Of a stretch of 64,000 nucleotides of DNA, positions 8,348-16,904 are shown piece by piece; the stretch's first letter is position 1, and each line of letters starts with the position of its first letter. The notes below the pieces were generated by a model. It ran no database searches and was not told the DNA's origin. It saw only the letters and a list, made by a program, of their open reading frames with translations. The stretch is from Agrococcus terreus (GTDB lineage: Bacteria; Actinomycetota; Actinomycetes; Actinomycetales; Microbacteriaceae), in assembly GCF_014645235.1 (NCBI RefSeq), contig NZ_BMLM01000001.1, positions 1-64,000 on the forward strand. The letters run 5' to 3'. Position numbers and translations under genes: made by a program.

Positions 8348-8892
8348 GATGCACCTGCCAGCACGGGGAGCTGCTCGGCCTGGAGCACGAGCCAGGGGCT
8401 GAACGCCCAGGGCGTCGCGCGCAGCGCCTGCGCGAGCCGCTCGGGCTCGACCCACTGCCACTCGGCGACCTCGGCCGGGTTCGGCTCGAGCGGGCCGTCG
8501 ATGCGGCCGACGTAGACGGGGCACCGCTCGTGCTCGACGATGCCGCTCGCGTCGACCGCGCGGTACGAGAAGGCGGGCAGCACGAGCTCGAGGTCGACGA
8601 CGCCGGTGCCGAGCTCGTCGCGGAGCCGCCGGCGCACGGCATCCTCCATCGCCTCGCCGGGAGCCGGGTGGCCGCAGCAGGAGTTGGTCCAGACGCCGGG
8701 CCACGCGACCTTCGTGAGCGCGCGGCGCGTGACGAGCATCCGCCCCTCCGCGTCGAGCAGGTGGCACGAGAACGCCAGGTGGAGCGGGGTCGCGTCGGTG
8801 TGGACCGTCGCCTTCGGGGCCGAGCCGATCGCCTCCCCGTCCGCGTCGAGCAGGACGACGAGCTCCTCGTCAGGGACGGCGCGAAGCGACAT
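8344..8892 (-). CDS. idi: Isopentenyl-diphosphate delta-isomerase, type 1
   Basis: This 182-residue type I isomerase interconverts IPP and DMAPP; both are needed here, because CrtE uses IPP and CrtEb uses DMAPP. The Nudix-like fold shows the catalytic Cys in WTNSCCGHP (C73) and the acidic motif EVAEWQWV near residues 146-153. The start is ATG at 8892: TACGCT (8904-8899) sits exactly six bases upstream, the leaderless arrangement. It heads the eight-gene operon idi-crtE-crtB-crtI-crtYe-crtYf-crtEb-SDR, in which every junction overlaps by 4-8 bases. Confidence 0.93.
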   Translation of the reverse strand: MSLRAVPDEELVVLLDADGEAIGSAPKATVHTDATPLHLAFSCHLLDAEGRMLVTRRALTKVAWPGVWTNSCCGHPAPGEAMEDAVRRRLRDELGTGVVDLELVLPAFSYRAVDASGIVEHERCPVYVGRIDGPLEPNPAEVAEWQWVEPERLAQALRATPWAFSPWLVLQAEQLPVLAGAS

Positions 8893-8953
8893 GCCGTGAG
8901 CGTAGCAAATGATTAGCCGTTGCAACTATGAGTCGGGGCCGTACTATGAGCGC
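8893..8953. promoter_or_regulatory. Divergent idi/marR promoters sharing palindromic GTTGCAAC
   Basis: The 61 bases between the two start codons contain the perfect palindrome GTTGCAAC (8919-8926). Rightward, TTGCAA (8920-8925), a 16-base spacer and TACTAT (8942-8947) place the transcript start at the marR ATG. Leftward, the same TTGCAA, a 15-base spacer and TACGCT (8904-8899) place the start at the idi ATG. Both mRNAs would be leaderless, and a repressor on the palindrome would close both promoters. The promoters are read from sequence; MarR binding is inferred. Confidence 0.65.
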
Positions 8954-9553
8954 ATGGCTCTGCCGTCGAACGATCGCGGCGCGGACGATCGGGCGATGCT
9001 CGATCCGCGCCGATTCGACGCATCCGCCGAGCTCGTCGAGCGGGAGGGCCTGGACGAGGACGCCATCGACGAGATCGTCGACCTCTTCCACGCGCTGCGG
9101 CGCTGGCACCGCGCCTCCGAGGCGCACAGCGAGGCGAGCAGGCGGTTCATGAACCTCAACGAGAACGACATGCGCGCCATCCGCTTCGTGCTCGCGACGA
9201 GCCGCGACGGCACCATCGTCACCTCGACGATGCTCGCCGAGCACCTCGGCATCACCGGGCCGTCGGTGACGAAGATGCTCGACCGGCTCGAGCGGGGCGG
9301 CCACATCCGCCGCGAGTCGCACCCCACCGATCGCCGGGCGCTCTCGATCGTCGTGACCGAGACCACGCGGGCCACCGCGCGCGACTCCGTGGGGCGCGAC
9401 CACACCCGCCGGTTCGCGATCGCGGCCCGGATGTCGAGCGAGGAGCGGCGCGCGGCCACGCGCTTCCTCGAGGAGCTCGCCGCGCTGCCGATCCTCGAGC
9501 ACGGCGAGCCGGCCGCGGCGGCTTCGCTGCCCGGCGACGGCCGCGCGGCCTAG
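8954..9553 (+). CDS. MarR family transcriptional regulator (probable carotenoid operon regulator)
   Basis: This 199-residue protein has a MarR winged helix at ~70-165: MLAEHLGITGPSVTKMLDRL is the DNA-recognition helix region and the wing is SHPTDRRALSIVVT. An N-terminal segment of ~35 residues precedes the first helix, longer than minimal MarR proteins. It is divergent from idi, as crtR is beside the crt operon in C. glutamicum, where the effector is GGPP. By analogy it probably represses the carotenoid genes and itself. The ATG at 8954 is preferred over upstream in-frame codons because of the promoter spacing. Its stop shares CTAG with the convergent helicase gene. Confidence 0.85.
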   Translation: MALPSNDRGADDRAMLDPRRFDASAELVEREGLDEDAIDEIVDLFHALRRWHRASEAHSEASRRFMNLNENDMRAIRFVLATSRDGTIVTSTMLAEHLGITGPSVTKMLDRLERGGHIRRESHPTDRRALSIVVTETTRATARDSVGRDHTRRFAIAARMSSEERRAATRFLEELAALPILEHGEPAAAASLPGDGRAA

Positions 9554-10956
9554 AAGGGCGTCGGCGCGTCGGGCGCGTACGCCTCGACCAGGTCGCGCCG
9601 TTCGGCCTCCGCGGCCGTCTCGGTCGGCGGCGCCGCATCCGCCGCGCCCTCGGGCCGCAGGTCGGCGCGCGCGGCCCGCGCCGCGTCCCGCTCGCGGATG
9701 CCGTGGATGAACTGCCGCACCCGCTGGTCGACGATGATGTCGCCCGGCCGCAGCGGCCGCGTCAGGTACAGCCCCTCGAGCGACGTGAGCCGGCTGAGCG
9801 CCACGTACGTCTGCCCCGGCGCGAAGGCGCGCTGGCCGAGGTCGACGACCGCGCGGTCGAACGTCTTGCCCTGCGACTTGTGGATCGTCACCGCCCACGC
9901 GAGCCGGAGCGGGAACTGCGTGAACTCGGCCACGACGTCGCGCTTGATCTCCTTCGTCGTCGGCGAGTACGAGTAGCGGTACTGCTCCCAGACCGCCGGC
10001 TCCACCTCGTGCTGCTCGCCGTCGACCTCGACCCACACGGTGCCGCCGATGTCGACGACCTTGCCGAGCGATCCGTTGACCCAGCGCCCCTCCGAGTCGT
10101 TGCGCAGGAACATCACCTGCGCGCCGAGCTTCAGCTGCAGGTCGGCGTCGGCCGGGTACTGCCGGCCGCCGAAGTCGCCCGTGATCTCGGCCGACGCGGT
10201 CTTCGCGCGGCCGGGGAGGCGCGCGAGCTCGCGGCCGTTGATGCGCGTGACGGTGTCGTTGCGCGTCGCGAGCGTGAGCACGTCGTCGCCCGGGGGCGTG
10301 CGGGCGCCCGCGTCGTTGAGCAGCTGCGCGATCTCGGCCGTGACCGTGCCGTGCCGCACGGCGTTGAGCGCCTGCTTGAACTCGAGGTCGGCCTGGCGAT
10401 GGATGTGCACGAGCTCGACCACCGCGAGCTCGGCCTCCTCGCGCCACACGCGCGCGTCGAAGAACCACATCGAGTCGTAGTGATCGGCGAAGTAGGCGCG
10501 CTCCTCGCCGTCGCCCGGCACGGGCGCCAGCTGGTACGGGTCGCCGAACATGACGACCTGCACGCCGCCGAACGGGACCGCGCGCACACCGCGCGCCTGC
10601 CGCAGCGAGCGGTCGATCGCATCCATGAGGTCGGCGTTCACCATCGAGATCTCGTCGATGACGAGCAGGTCGATCGTGCCCAGCAGCCGCTTGAGCTCGG
10701 CGCTCTGGCGCAGCGGCGCATCGGCGATCACGCCGAGCGGCAGCTTCAGCAGCGAGTGGACGGTCTGCCCGCCCACGTTGAGCGCCGCGACGCCCGTGGG
10801 CGCGCAGACGACGATCTGCCGGTCCGAGCCGTCGACGAGGTGCCGCAGGAGGGTCGACTTGCCGGTGCCGGCGCGGCCCGTGATGAACAGGTGCTCCTGC
10901 CCCGCCTCGATGCGCTCGAGGATCGCCCGCTGCTCCAGGCTCAGCTCGACGCTCAT
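9550..10956 (-). CDS. Pif1/RecD-like AAA family DNA helicase
   Basis: This is a 468-residue superfamily 1B helicase-like ATPase. Walker A GRAGTGKST lies near residues 27-35, Walker B LLVIDEISM near 95-103, a Q-loop-like FGDPYQLAPV follows, and the C-terminal helicase signature TIHKSQGKTFD is present. It probably unwinds DNA 5'-3' during repair or recombination; the precise role is unknown. ATG at 10956 has a GGAGG ribosome binding site eight bases upstream, so it is chosen over the earlier in-frame ATG. The last ~45 residues are Ala/Glu/Arg-rich. It is convergent with marR, the two stop codons overlapping. Confidence 0.88.
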   Translation of the reverse strand: MSVELSLEQRAILERIEAGQEHLFITGRAGTGKSTLLRHLVDGSDRQIVVCAPTGVAALNVGGQTVHSLLKLPLGVIADAPLRQSAELKRLLGTIDLLVIDEISMVNADLMDAIDRSLRQARGVRAVPFGGVQVVMFGDPYQLAPVPGDGEERAYFADHYDSMWFFDARVWREEAELAVVELVHIHRQADLEFKQALNAVRHGTVTAEIAQLLNDAGARTPPGDDVLTLATRNDTVTRINGRELARLPGRAKTASAEITGDFGGRQYPADADLQLKLGAQVMFLRNDSEGRWVNGSLGKVVDIGGTVWVEVDGEQHEVEPAVWEQYRYSYSPTTKEIKRDVVAEFTQFPLRLAWAVTIHKSQGKTFDRAVVDLGQRAFAPGQTYVALSRLTSLEGLYLTRPLRPGDIIVDQRVRQFIHGIRERDAARAARADLRPEGAADAAPPTETAAEAERRDLVEAYAPDAPTPF

Positions 10957-11099
10957 CCCACCATCCTCCCGCACCGGTCGCCGCGATCCGGCTCGGCGCC
11001 GGGCGCGTCCGCGACGCGCGTGACGCAGTATGACGGCACGCCCGGCGCCGCGCCGTCGGATGCGGGATGATGGTGGGAACAGGAAGGAGGGAGAGACCC

Positions 11100-11909
11100 A
11101 TGTGCAGACTGCTCGCGCACGTCTCCCCCGCCCCTGCCACGACGAAGGACGTCATCGGCGACTCGGCAGCGGCCGAGTGGCAGCGGCTCGGCCGACTGCA
11201 CGCCGACGGCTGGGGCACGGCATGGCTCGCCGGCCAGGAGATCCGCCGCTACCGCGACCCCGCGCGCGGCGTCGACAGCCCCGACCTCGCGGGCGCGCTC
11301 GGCGACACGCCCTCGCTGGCGCGCCTGACGCACCTGCGCCTCGCGACCGAGGGCATGGCGAACCGCGTCTCGAACACGCACCCGTTCCGCGTCGACGACA
11401 TCGCGCTCGCCCACAACGGCTCCATCTCGCCCTTCGCGCAGCTGCGCGCCAAGGTGAGCGACGAGGAGCTCGCGCGCGTGGGCGGCAACACCGACACTGC
11501 CGCCGTCTTCGCGCTCATCCTGCGCCGCGTCGACGCCGGCGAGCCGCTCTTCGACGCCGTCACGTCGACCGTCGTCGAGCTGCGCCGCGAGTTCCCGCGA
11601 TCGGCACTCAACCTGCTCGTGCTCTCGCCCGAGGAGCTCATCGCCGTGCACGCGAACGAGGGCGCGCCGATCCCGCACAAGGAGTTCGAGGCGTCCGGCC
11701 TCGGCCCTGACCTCCCGGCCGACCACGTCGACCACTACTACCGCCTGTCGTGGCGGCGCTCGGAGGACGGCGCGATCGCCGTGACCTCGAGCGGCCTCAC
11801 GGGCGACGGCTGGCACGAGATGGCGCCCGAGACCGCGGTGCGCGTCGACCTCGCCACGCTGCAGGTGGAGCGCCGCGAGCTCGGGGCGAGGGCCGCGGTC
11901 GCGGCCTAG
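11100..11909 (+). CDS. Class II glutamine amidotransferase
   Basis: This 269-residue Ntn-hydrolase starts M-C-R-L-L-A-H, so Cys2 becomes the N-terminal nucleophile once Met is removed. The fold markers GRLHADGWGTAW, THLRLATEG, NTHPF and LAHNGSI fit the YafJ/EgtC-type stand-alone glutaminase domain. The acceptor reaction is unknown. A ribosome binding site, GGAGGG, precedes the ATG by about nine bases, and an upstream in-frame ATG is rejected because the catalytic Cys must be residue 2. Its stop overlaps the convergent PPOX stop (CTAG). Confidence 0.85.
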   Translation: MCRLLAHVSPAPATTKDVIGDSAAAEWQRLGRLHADGWGTAWLAGQEIRRYRDPARGVDSPDLAGALGDTPSLARLTHLRLATEGMANRVSNTHPFRVDDIALAHNGSISPFAQLRAKVSDEELARVGGNTDTAAVFALILRRVDAGEPLFDAVTSTVVELRREFPRSALNLLVLSPEELIAVHANEGAPIPHKEFEASGLGPDLPADHVDHYYRLSWRRSEDGAIAVTSSGLTGDGWHEMAPETAVRVDLATLQVERRELGARAAVAA

Positions 11910-12313
11910 GCCTCGAGCAGGCCGCGGGAGCCCATCGCGCGCTCGACCGCGATGCGGACGACGACCCGCGTCGGGTTCTCGCGCGGCTGCCGGTAGCGGC
12001 GCGCGTACCGGGCGACCGCGTCCGCCACGTCCTCGGGCTCGTCGGACACGGTCGCCGTGCCCGAGAACGAGATCCACCGGGCGCCGTCGACGTGCGCGAC
12101 GCTCGCGCGCGGGTCGCGAAGCACGTTGCGCACCTTCTGGGAGGCGCCGTCGGTGATGATGCGGACGACGAGGCAGCCATGCGCCTCCTCGACCGTGAAC
12201 CCGACGGCCGTCACGTGGATGGATCCGTCGCGCCGCATCGTCGAGAGCGTGGCGAGGTGCCGCTCCTCGACGAAGGCGCGGCCCTCGTCGGTGAGCGCGG
12301 CGGGCGCGCTCAG
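11906..12313 (-). CDS. PPOX-class flavin/F420-dependent oxidoreductase, probable CTG start
   Basis: This is a split-barrel protein of the pyridoxamine 5'-phosphate oxidase superfamily, similar to F420- or flavin-dependent reductases of ~135 residues. Family-like sequence (ALTDEGRAFVEERHLATLST) extends upstream of the first in-frame ATG at 12238, so that ATG would delete the first strand. No ATG, GTG or TTG is available further up, but CTG at 12313 overlaps the DUF3618 stop as CTGA, exactly the layout of neighbouring ATGA junctions, and gives 135 residues. The start is therefore inferred as CTG; a sequencing error is the alternative. Substrate unknown. Confidence 0.7.
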   Translation of the reverse strand: MSAPAALTDEGRAFVEERHLATLSTMRRDGSIHVTAVGFTVEEAHGCLVVRIITDGASQKVRNVLRDPRASVAHVDGARWISFSGTATVSDEPEDVADAVARYARRYRQPRENPTRVVVRIAVERAMGSRGLLEA

Positions 12314-12528
12314 CGGCGGACGATCGCGAGCACGATGCCGCCCACGACCAGCACGGCGGCGCCGGCGGCCGCGGCGAGCCAGGGCGTCGGGTCGTCGTTG
12401 TACGAGTCCTGCGCGCGGCCGATGACGCGGTCGGCGACCTTGCGCGGGTTCACCCGGGACTCGATCTCGTCGAGGTGCTGGCGCACCTCCTCGCGCTTGC
12501 GGTCGATCTCGCGCTGCGGGTCGCTCAT
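12310..12528 (-). CDS. DUF3618-like small membrane protein
   Basis: This 72-residue protein begins with a charged helix (MSDPQREIDRKREEVRQHL, then a segment ending NPRKVADRV) and ends with one transmembrane segment (WLAAAAGAAVLVVGGIVLAIV) and a short basic tail. It matches the DUF3618 pattern found next to phage-holin-like and YtxH-like genes in Actinobacteria, where the group is thought to act in envelope stress. It overlaps the upstream holin-like gene by four bases (ATGA). Confidence 0.75.
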   Translation of the reverse strand: MSDPQREIDRKREEVRQHLDEIESRVNPRKVADRVIGRAQDSYNDDPTPWLAAAAGAAVLVVGGIVLAIVRR

Positions 12529-12983
12529 CGCGCGCCTCCGTCGGTCGTCGTGGTCGTCGTCGTCCGGGCGGGCAGGTCGTCGAGCGGGCTCGTGCCGTCG
12601 CCCGCGTGGCCGAGGCCCTTCACCATGTTGACGTCGTCCTTGAGGGAGTCGACGGTCTCGAAGCCGCCCTTGCTGCGGTTGATCGACGCGAGCCCCACGG
12701 CCGCGAGGATGCCCACGAGCAGCAGCAGGAAGGCCGACACGAGCAGCGCCGAGAGCCACGGTGCGAAGGCCTCGTTGAGGCCCTCGAACGCGGCGACGAG
12801 GAGCCAGCCGAAGAGGAAGACGGCGAAGAATCCGGCGCCCGCGAGGAGCCCCGCGCCGATGCCGTAGCCCTTCGCCTTGGCCGCGGCCTCGGCCTTCAGG
12901 TGGTCGACCTCCGCCTTGATGAGGTCGACGATGAGCCCTGGCGTCTCGGCCAGGAGCTCACCGAGCGACTTGCGCACGGGCAT
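12525..12983 (-). CDS. Phage holin-like family membrane protein (Actinobacteria holin-X type)
   Basis: This 152-residue protein has an N-terminal amphipathic helix (SLGELLAETPGLIVDLIKAE), two transmembrane segments around residues 40-64 and 75-97, and a polar C-terminal tail ending in a run of seven threonines. It belongs to the chromosomal holin-superfamily group (DUF1469-like), which is not phage-derived in this setting: no phage gene is nearby. The start touches the preceding stop as TGATG. It probably acts with the DUF3618 and YtxH-like partners at the membrane; the function is unproven. Confidence 0.75.
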   Translation of the reverse strand: MPVRKSLGELLAETPGLIVDLIKAEVDHLKAEAAAKAKGYGIGAGLLAGAGFFAVFLFGWLLVAAFEGLNEAFAPWLSALLVSAFLLLLVGILAAVGLASINRSKGGFETVDSLKDDVNMVKGLGHAGDGTSPLDDLPARTTTTTTTDGGAR

Positions 12984-13264
12984 CAGGCGCTCCCAGCGCC
13001 GTTCGAGCCAGCGCCGCCGCGGCGCGCGCCACGGCGCGTCACCTTGTCGATCGCGCCGCCGGCCGCGTCGGTGGCGGCCTCCACGAGCTTGGGCGCCTTC
13101 GTCTCGACGAAGTGCTGCACCTCGTGCCGCTGCTTCGCGACCGACTGCGAGTTCCAGACCTTGTCGGCCGCGCTCGCGATCTGCTCGTACCGCTGGCGTC
13201 CGGCCTTCGCGCCGAGCACGTAGCCGGCGCCGAGACCGATCACGAAGAGGATCCTGCCGCGCAT
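12983..13264 (-). CDS. YtxH-like small membrane-anchored protein
   Basis: This 93-residue protein opens with a glycine-rich membrane segment (ILFVIGLGAGYVLGAKAG) followed by RQRYEQI and a helical, charged tail ending in Arg/Gly-rich sequence. This is the architecture of YtxH-type envelope proteins. A ribosome binding site (GGAGCG) lies before the ATG. It is the first gene of the unit YtxH - holin-like - DUF3618 - PPOX, in which each junction overlaps. Confidence 0.7.
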   Translation of the reverse strand: MRGRILFVIGLGAGYVLGAKAGRQRYEQIASAADKVWNSQSVAKQRHEVQHFVETKAPKLVEAATDAAGGAIDKVTRRGARRGGAGSNGAGSA

Positions 13265-13382
13265 GTTCGCTCCTGCCGTCGGGGTGCCGGCAGCAGCCGG
13301 CCTGTCCGGTGCCCACGATACCGACGGGCGGCCTGTGCACCCTCCCAGGTTGCTGGGGGACGCCCGCCCGTCGGCGCCGCGG

Positions 13383-15323
13383 TCACCAGATGGTGACGCG
13401 GGCCTCGGGGTCGAGCCAGAGGCCGTCGCCGGGGCGCACGTCGAACGCCTCGACGAACGCGTCGATGTTCTTCACGACCTGGTTCGTGCGGTGCTCGTTG
13501 GGCGAGTGCGGGTCGACCGAGACGAGGCGCACGGCCTCGGCGGGCCGGATCTTCAGCTGCCACGCGTACGCCCAGGAGAGGAAGAAGCGCTGCGCGCCCG
13601 TGAGGCCGTCGATCACGGGCGGCTCCTCGCCCTCCAGCGAGGCCACGTACGCCCGCCACGCGATGCCGACGCCGCCGAGGTCACCGATGTTCTCGCCGAT
13701 CGTCAGCGCGCCGTTCACCTTGTGGCCCGGCGCCGCGGCCGGCTCGAGCGCGTCGTACTGCGCGATGAGCGAGCCCGTCCGCTCGTCGAACGCACGGCGA
13801 TCGTCCTCGGTCCACCAGTCGTGGAGGCGGCCGTCGCCGTCGAACTTCGAGCCCTGGTCGTCGAAGCCGTGGCCGATCTCGTGGCCGATGACGGCGCCGA
13901 TCGCGCCGAAGTTGGCCGCCGCATCCCGGTGCGCGTCGAAGAACGGCGGCTGCAGGATGGCCGCGGGGAAGACGATCTCGTTGAAGCCCGGATTGTAGTA
14001 GGCGTTGACCGTCTGCGGGTTCATGAACCACTCGTCGCGGTCGATGGGCTTGCCGACCTTCGCGAGCTCGCGGTCGTGCTCGAAGCGCGTCGCGGCCTGC
14101 ACGTTCGCGACGAGGTCGTCGCCGATCTCGAGCGAGCCGTAGTCCTTCCAGTGCTTCGGGTAGCCGATCTTCGGCGTGAACGCGTCGAGCTTCGCGAGCG
14201 CGCGCTCACGGGTCTCGGCGCCCATCCACTCGAGGTCGACGATCGAGGCGCGGTACGCCTCCACGAGCCGGTCGATGAGCGCGTCCATCGCCTCCTTCGC
14301 GTCCGGCGGGAAGTGGCGCTCGACGTAGATGCGGCCGACGGCGTCGCCGAGCAGCCCCTCGACGAGCGAGACGCCGCGCTTCCAGCGCTCGCGCTGCACG
14401 GTGGCGCCGGTGAGCACGGTGCCCTGGAACGCGAAGAGGTCGCGCGAGATCTGCGTGGTCAGGTACGGGGCGTAGCCGCGGATGAGCGCGGCGCGCGCCC
14501 AGGCGCGCCACTCGTCGAGGCGCTCGTCGACGAGCATGGAGGCCAGCCCCTCGAGGTAGCTCGGCTGGCGCACGACGACCTCGTCGTACGTGCCCTCCGG
14601 CGCGTGGACGGCGCGGATCCACGGCGCGAGGCGCGGGTGGTCGGCGAGCGGGCGCTGCAGGTTGTAGGTCTTCTCGTCGTCGCGCGAGTCGACGCGGTTC
14701 CAGTGGTGGAGCGCGAGCTCGGTCTCGAGCGCGAACACCGTGGCCGCATCCGCCTGCGCCGTCTCCGGGTCGAGGTGGCCGAGCATGGTCTCGAGGTGCG
14801 CGAGGTAGGCCTCGCGGATCTCGGCGAACGCCTCCTCGCGGTAGTACGACTCGTCGGGCATGCCGAGGCCGCCCTGCGTCATGTGCACGAGGTAGCGCGA
14901 GGGGTCGCCCGGGTCGGTGTCGACCCACTGGCCGACGAAGCCGGGGCCGCCCTCCGCCTCGAGGTCGCCGAGCAGCTCGAGCAGCTCGTCGATCGACGAC
15001 ACCGCCTCGATGCGCTCGAGCATGGGGCGGATCGGGTCGATGCCCTTCGCGTCGGCGGCGGCCTCGTCGAGGAACGACGCGTAGAGGTCGCCGACCTTGC
15101 GCGCATCCGTGCCCGGCTCGGCCTGCTGCATCTCGACGACGATCTCGCGCACGGCCTCCTCGGCCGCCTCGGCGAGCACCGCGAACGAGCCCCAGCGGGC
15201 CTTGTCGTCGGGGATCTCGGTGCGCTCGAGCCAGCGCTCGTGCACGTGCAGGAACAGGTCGTCCTGCGGGCGGATGCGGTCGGAGAAGTCGTCGACGGGG
15301 AGGCCGGAGGGCAGGGTCGTCAT
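13383..15323 (-). CDS. M13 (neprilysin-family) zinc metallopeptidase
   Basis: This is a 646-residue peptidase. H481-E-I-G-H485 binds zinc, and the family motif GENIGDLGGV (the ENxxD-type third-ligand region) lies further on; the C-terminus ends VTIW, close to the CxxW end typical of M13 enzymes. No signal peptide or membrane anchor is visible, so it is probably a cytoplasmic PepO-like oligopeptidase. ATG at 15323 has TAGGAT exactly six bases before it (leaderless). It is divergent from the MATE gene, which has the same arrangement. Confidence 0.92.
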   Translation of the reverse strand: MTTLPSGLPVDDFSDRIRPQDDLFLHVHERWLERTEIPDDKARWGSFAVLAEAAEEAVREIVVEMQQAEPGTDARKVGDLYASFLDEAAADAKGIDPIRPMLERIEAVSSIDELLELLGDLEAEGGPGFVGQWVDTDPGDPSRYLVHMTQGGLGMPDESYYREEAFAEIREAYLAHLETMLGHLDPETAQADAATVFALETELALHHWNRVDSRDDEKTYNLQRPLADHPRLAPWIRAVHAPEGTYDEVVVRQPSYLEGLASMLVDERLDEWRAWARAALIRGYAPYLTTQISRDLFAFQGTVLTGATVQRERWKRGVSLVEGLLGDAVGRIYVERHFPPDAKEAMDALIDRLVEAYRASIVDLEWMGAETRERALAKLDAFTPKIGYPKHWKDYGSLEIGDDLVANVQAATRFEHDRELAKVGKPIDRDEWFMNPQTVNAYYNPGFNEIVFPAAILQPPFFDAHRDAAANFGAIGAVIGHEIGHGFDDQGSKFDGDGRLHDWWTEDDRRAFDERTGSLIAQYDALEPAAAPGHKVNGALTIGENIGDLGGVGIAWRAYVASLEGEEPPVIDGLTGAQRFFLSWAYAWQLKIRPAEAVRLVSVDPHSPNEHRTNQVVKNIDAFVEAFDVRPGDGLWLDPEARVTIW

Positions 15324-15462
15324 GTCCCGATCCTAGGTGCGCGCCGCCGTGCGGCGGCAGGACGGCGCCGACGCGCGCTCGCGGCCCCGTCGCACGGCAT
15401 CCACGGGGCGGACGCCGCATCGCATGGGCGGCCGCGTGGGCGGCGACGGCTAGCGTGATCGG

Positions 15463-16782
15463 GTGCGGGTGCGGACGGATGCGCGGGATCGGGAGATCCT
15501 GCGCCTCGCCCTCCCCGCGCTCGGGGCGCTCGTCGCGGAGCCCGCGTTCCTGCTCGTCGACACCGCGCTCGTCGGCCACCTGGGCGCCGAGGAGCTCGCG
15601 GGCGTCGGCATCGGCGCCTCGGTGCTCCACACGGCCGTCGGCCTGCTCATCTTCCTCGCCTACGGCACCACGCCCGCCGTCGCGCGGCTGCTCGGCGCGG
15701 GCGACCGGCCGGCCGCCATCCGCGCCGGCGTCGACGGCATCTGGCTCGCGCTCGTCGTCGGGGCCGCGCTGCTGCTCGCGACGCCCTTCGCGCACCCGCT
15801 CGTGGCGCTCTTCGGCGCCGAGGCAGCGGTGACCGAGCACGCAGCGACGTTCCTCGGCATCTCGATCCTCGGCCTGCCCGCGATGCTCGTCATGCTCGCC
15901 GCGACCGGCCTGCTGCGCGGGCTGCAGGACACACGCACGCCGCTGCTCGTGGCGGGCGTCGGCTTCGGCGCGAACGCGGCGCTCAACGTGCTGCTGATCT
16001 ACGGGATGGGCCTCGGCGTCGCCGGCTCGGCGACCGGCACCGTCATCGCCCAGTGGGGCATGGCGCTGTGGCTCGGCTGGATCGCGGTGCGCGAGGCCCG
16101 GCGCGAGGGCGTGGGTCTCGGGCTGCGGCTCGAGAGCCTCGGCCGCACCGCCTCGACGGGCGGCTGGCTGTTCGTGCGCACGCTCTCGCTGCGCGCGGGC
16201 CTGCTCGCGACGACCGCGGTGGCGACGCAGGCGGGCACGGCGACGCTCGCCGCCACCCAGATCGCCTTCGCGATCTTCTCGACCCTGGCCTTCGCGCTCG
16301 ACGCGCTCGCGATCGCCGGGCAGGCGATGGTCGGCAAGGCGCTCGGCGCGCACGACGTGGCGGAGGCGCGCGCCGTCACGCGTCGCCTGCAGGGCTGGGG
16401 CATCGGCTTCGGCGTCGTCGTGGGCGGCGTGCTGCTCGGGCTCGCGTGGAACGCCGGTGCTGCCTTCACCACGGATGCGGAGGTGCTCGCGGCGCTGCCT
16501 GCGGCGCTCGTGCTGCTCGCCCTCGCGCAGCCGATCGCCGGCTTCGTGTTCGTGCTCGACGGCGTGCTCATCGGCGCCGGCGACGCTCGCTACCTGGCCT
16601 GGACCGGCATCCTCAACCTGCTCGTCTACCTGCCGCTGCTGCTGGTCGCTCTCGTGCCGGGCTGGCCGTCGCTCGCGATCGTCTGGGCCGCCTTCGGCTT
16701 CGGCTACCTTGGGGCGCGCGCCACGACGCTCGGACTGCGGGCCCGCGGCGACGCGTGGCTGCGGCCGGGGCGGGTGCGCTGA
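15463..16782 (+). CDS. MATE family efflux transporter (DinF-like)
   Basis: This 439-residue protein with twelve predicted helices exchanges cations for drugs or other compounds. The N-terminal half shows LPALGALVAEPAFLLVDTAL and VGHLG, typical of the DinF branch. GTG at 15463 lies six bases after TAGCGT (15451-15456), so the transcript is probably leaderless; an in-frame GTG two codons later is an alternative start. The substrate is unknown. No regulator gene is adjacent. Confidence 0.88.
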   Translation: MRVRTDARDREILRLALPALGALVAEPAFLLVDTALVGHLGAEELAGVGIGASVLHTAVGLLIFLAYGTTPAVARLLGAGDRPAAIRAGVDGIWLALVVGAALLLATPFAHPLVALFGAEAAVTEHAATFLGISILGLPAMLVMLAATGLLRGLQDTRTPLLVAGVGFGANAALNVLLIYGMGLGVAGSATGTVIAQWGMALWLGWIAVREARREGVGLGLRLESLGRTASTGGWLFVRTLSLRAGLLATTAVATQAGTATLAATQIAFAIFSTLAFALDALAIAGQAMVGKALGAHDVAEARAVTRRLQGWGIGFGVVVGGVLLGLAWNAGAAFTTDAEVLAALPAALVLLALAQPIAGFVFVLDGVLIGAGDARYLAWTGILNLLVYLPLLLVALVPGWPSLAIVWAAFGFGYLGARATTLGLRARGDAWLRPGRVR

Positions 16783-16904
16783 GCGCGTCCCTCGTCTGAC
16801 GGAGCGTGGTTCCGCCTCGCGACGGAGGCGGCCCGGCGGCCGTCCTGCTTGCGTGGAGGGGTCGGTGCGGCAGCGCGCCGGCTCGGATCGACGAGGAGGC
16901 ACGG

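Noticed and set aside
12525-12983. Holin-like gene as a prophage remnant
   Set aside because: Its neighbours (DUF3618, YtxH-like, PPOX) form a common chromosomal stress cluster; no endolysin, integrase, att site or change in base composition is seen.
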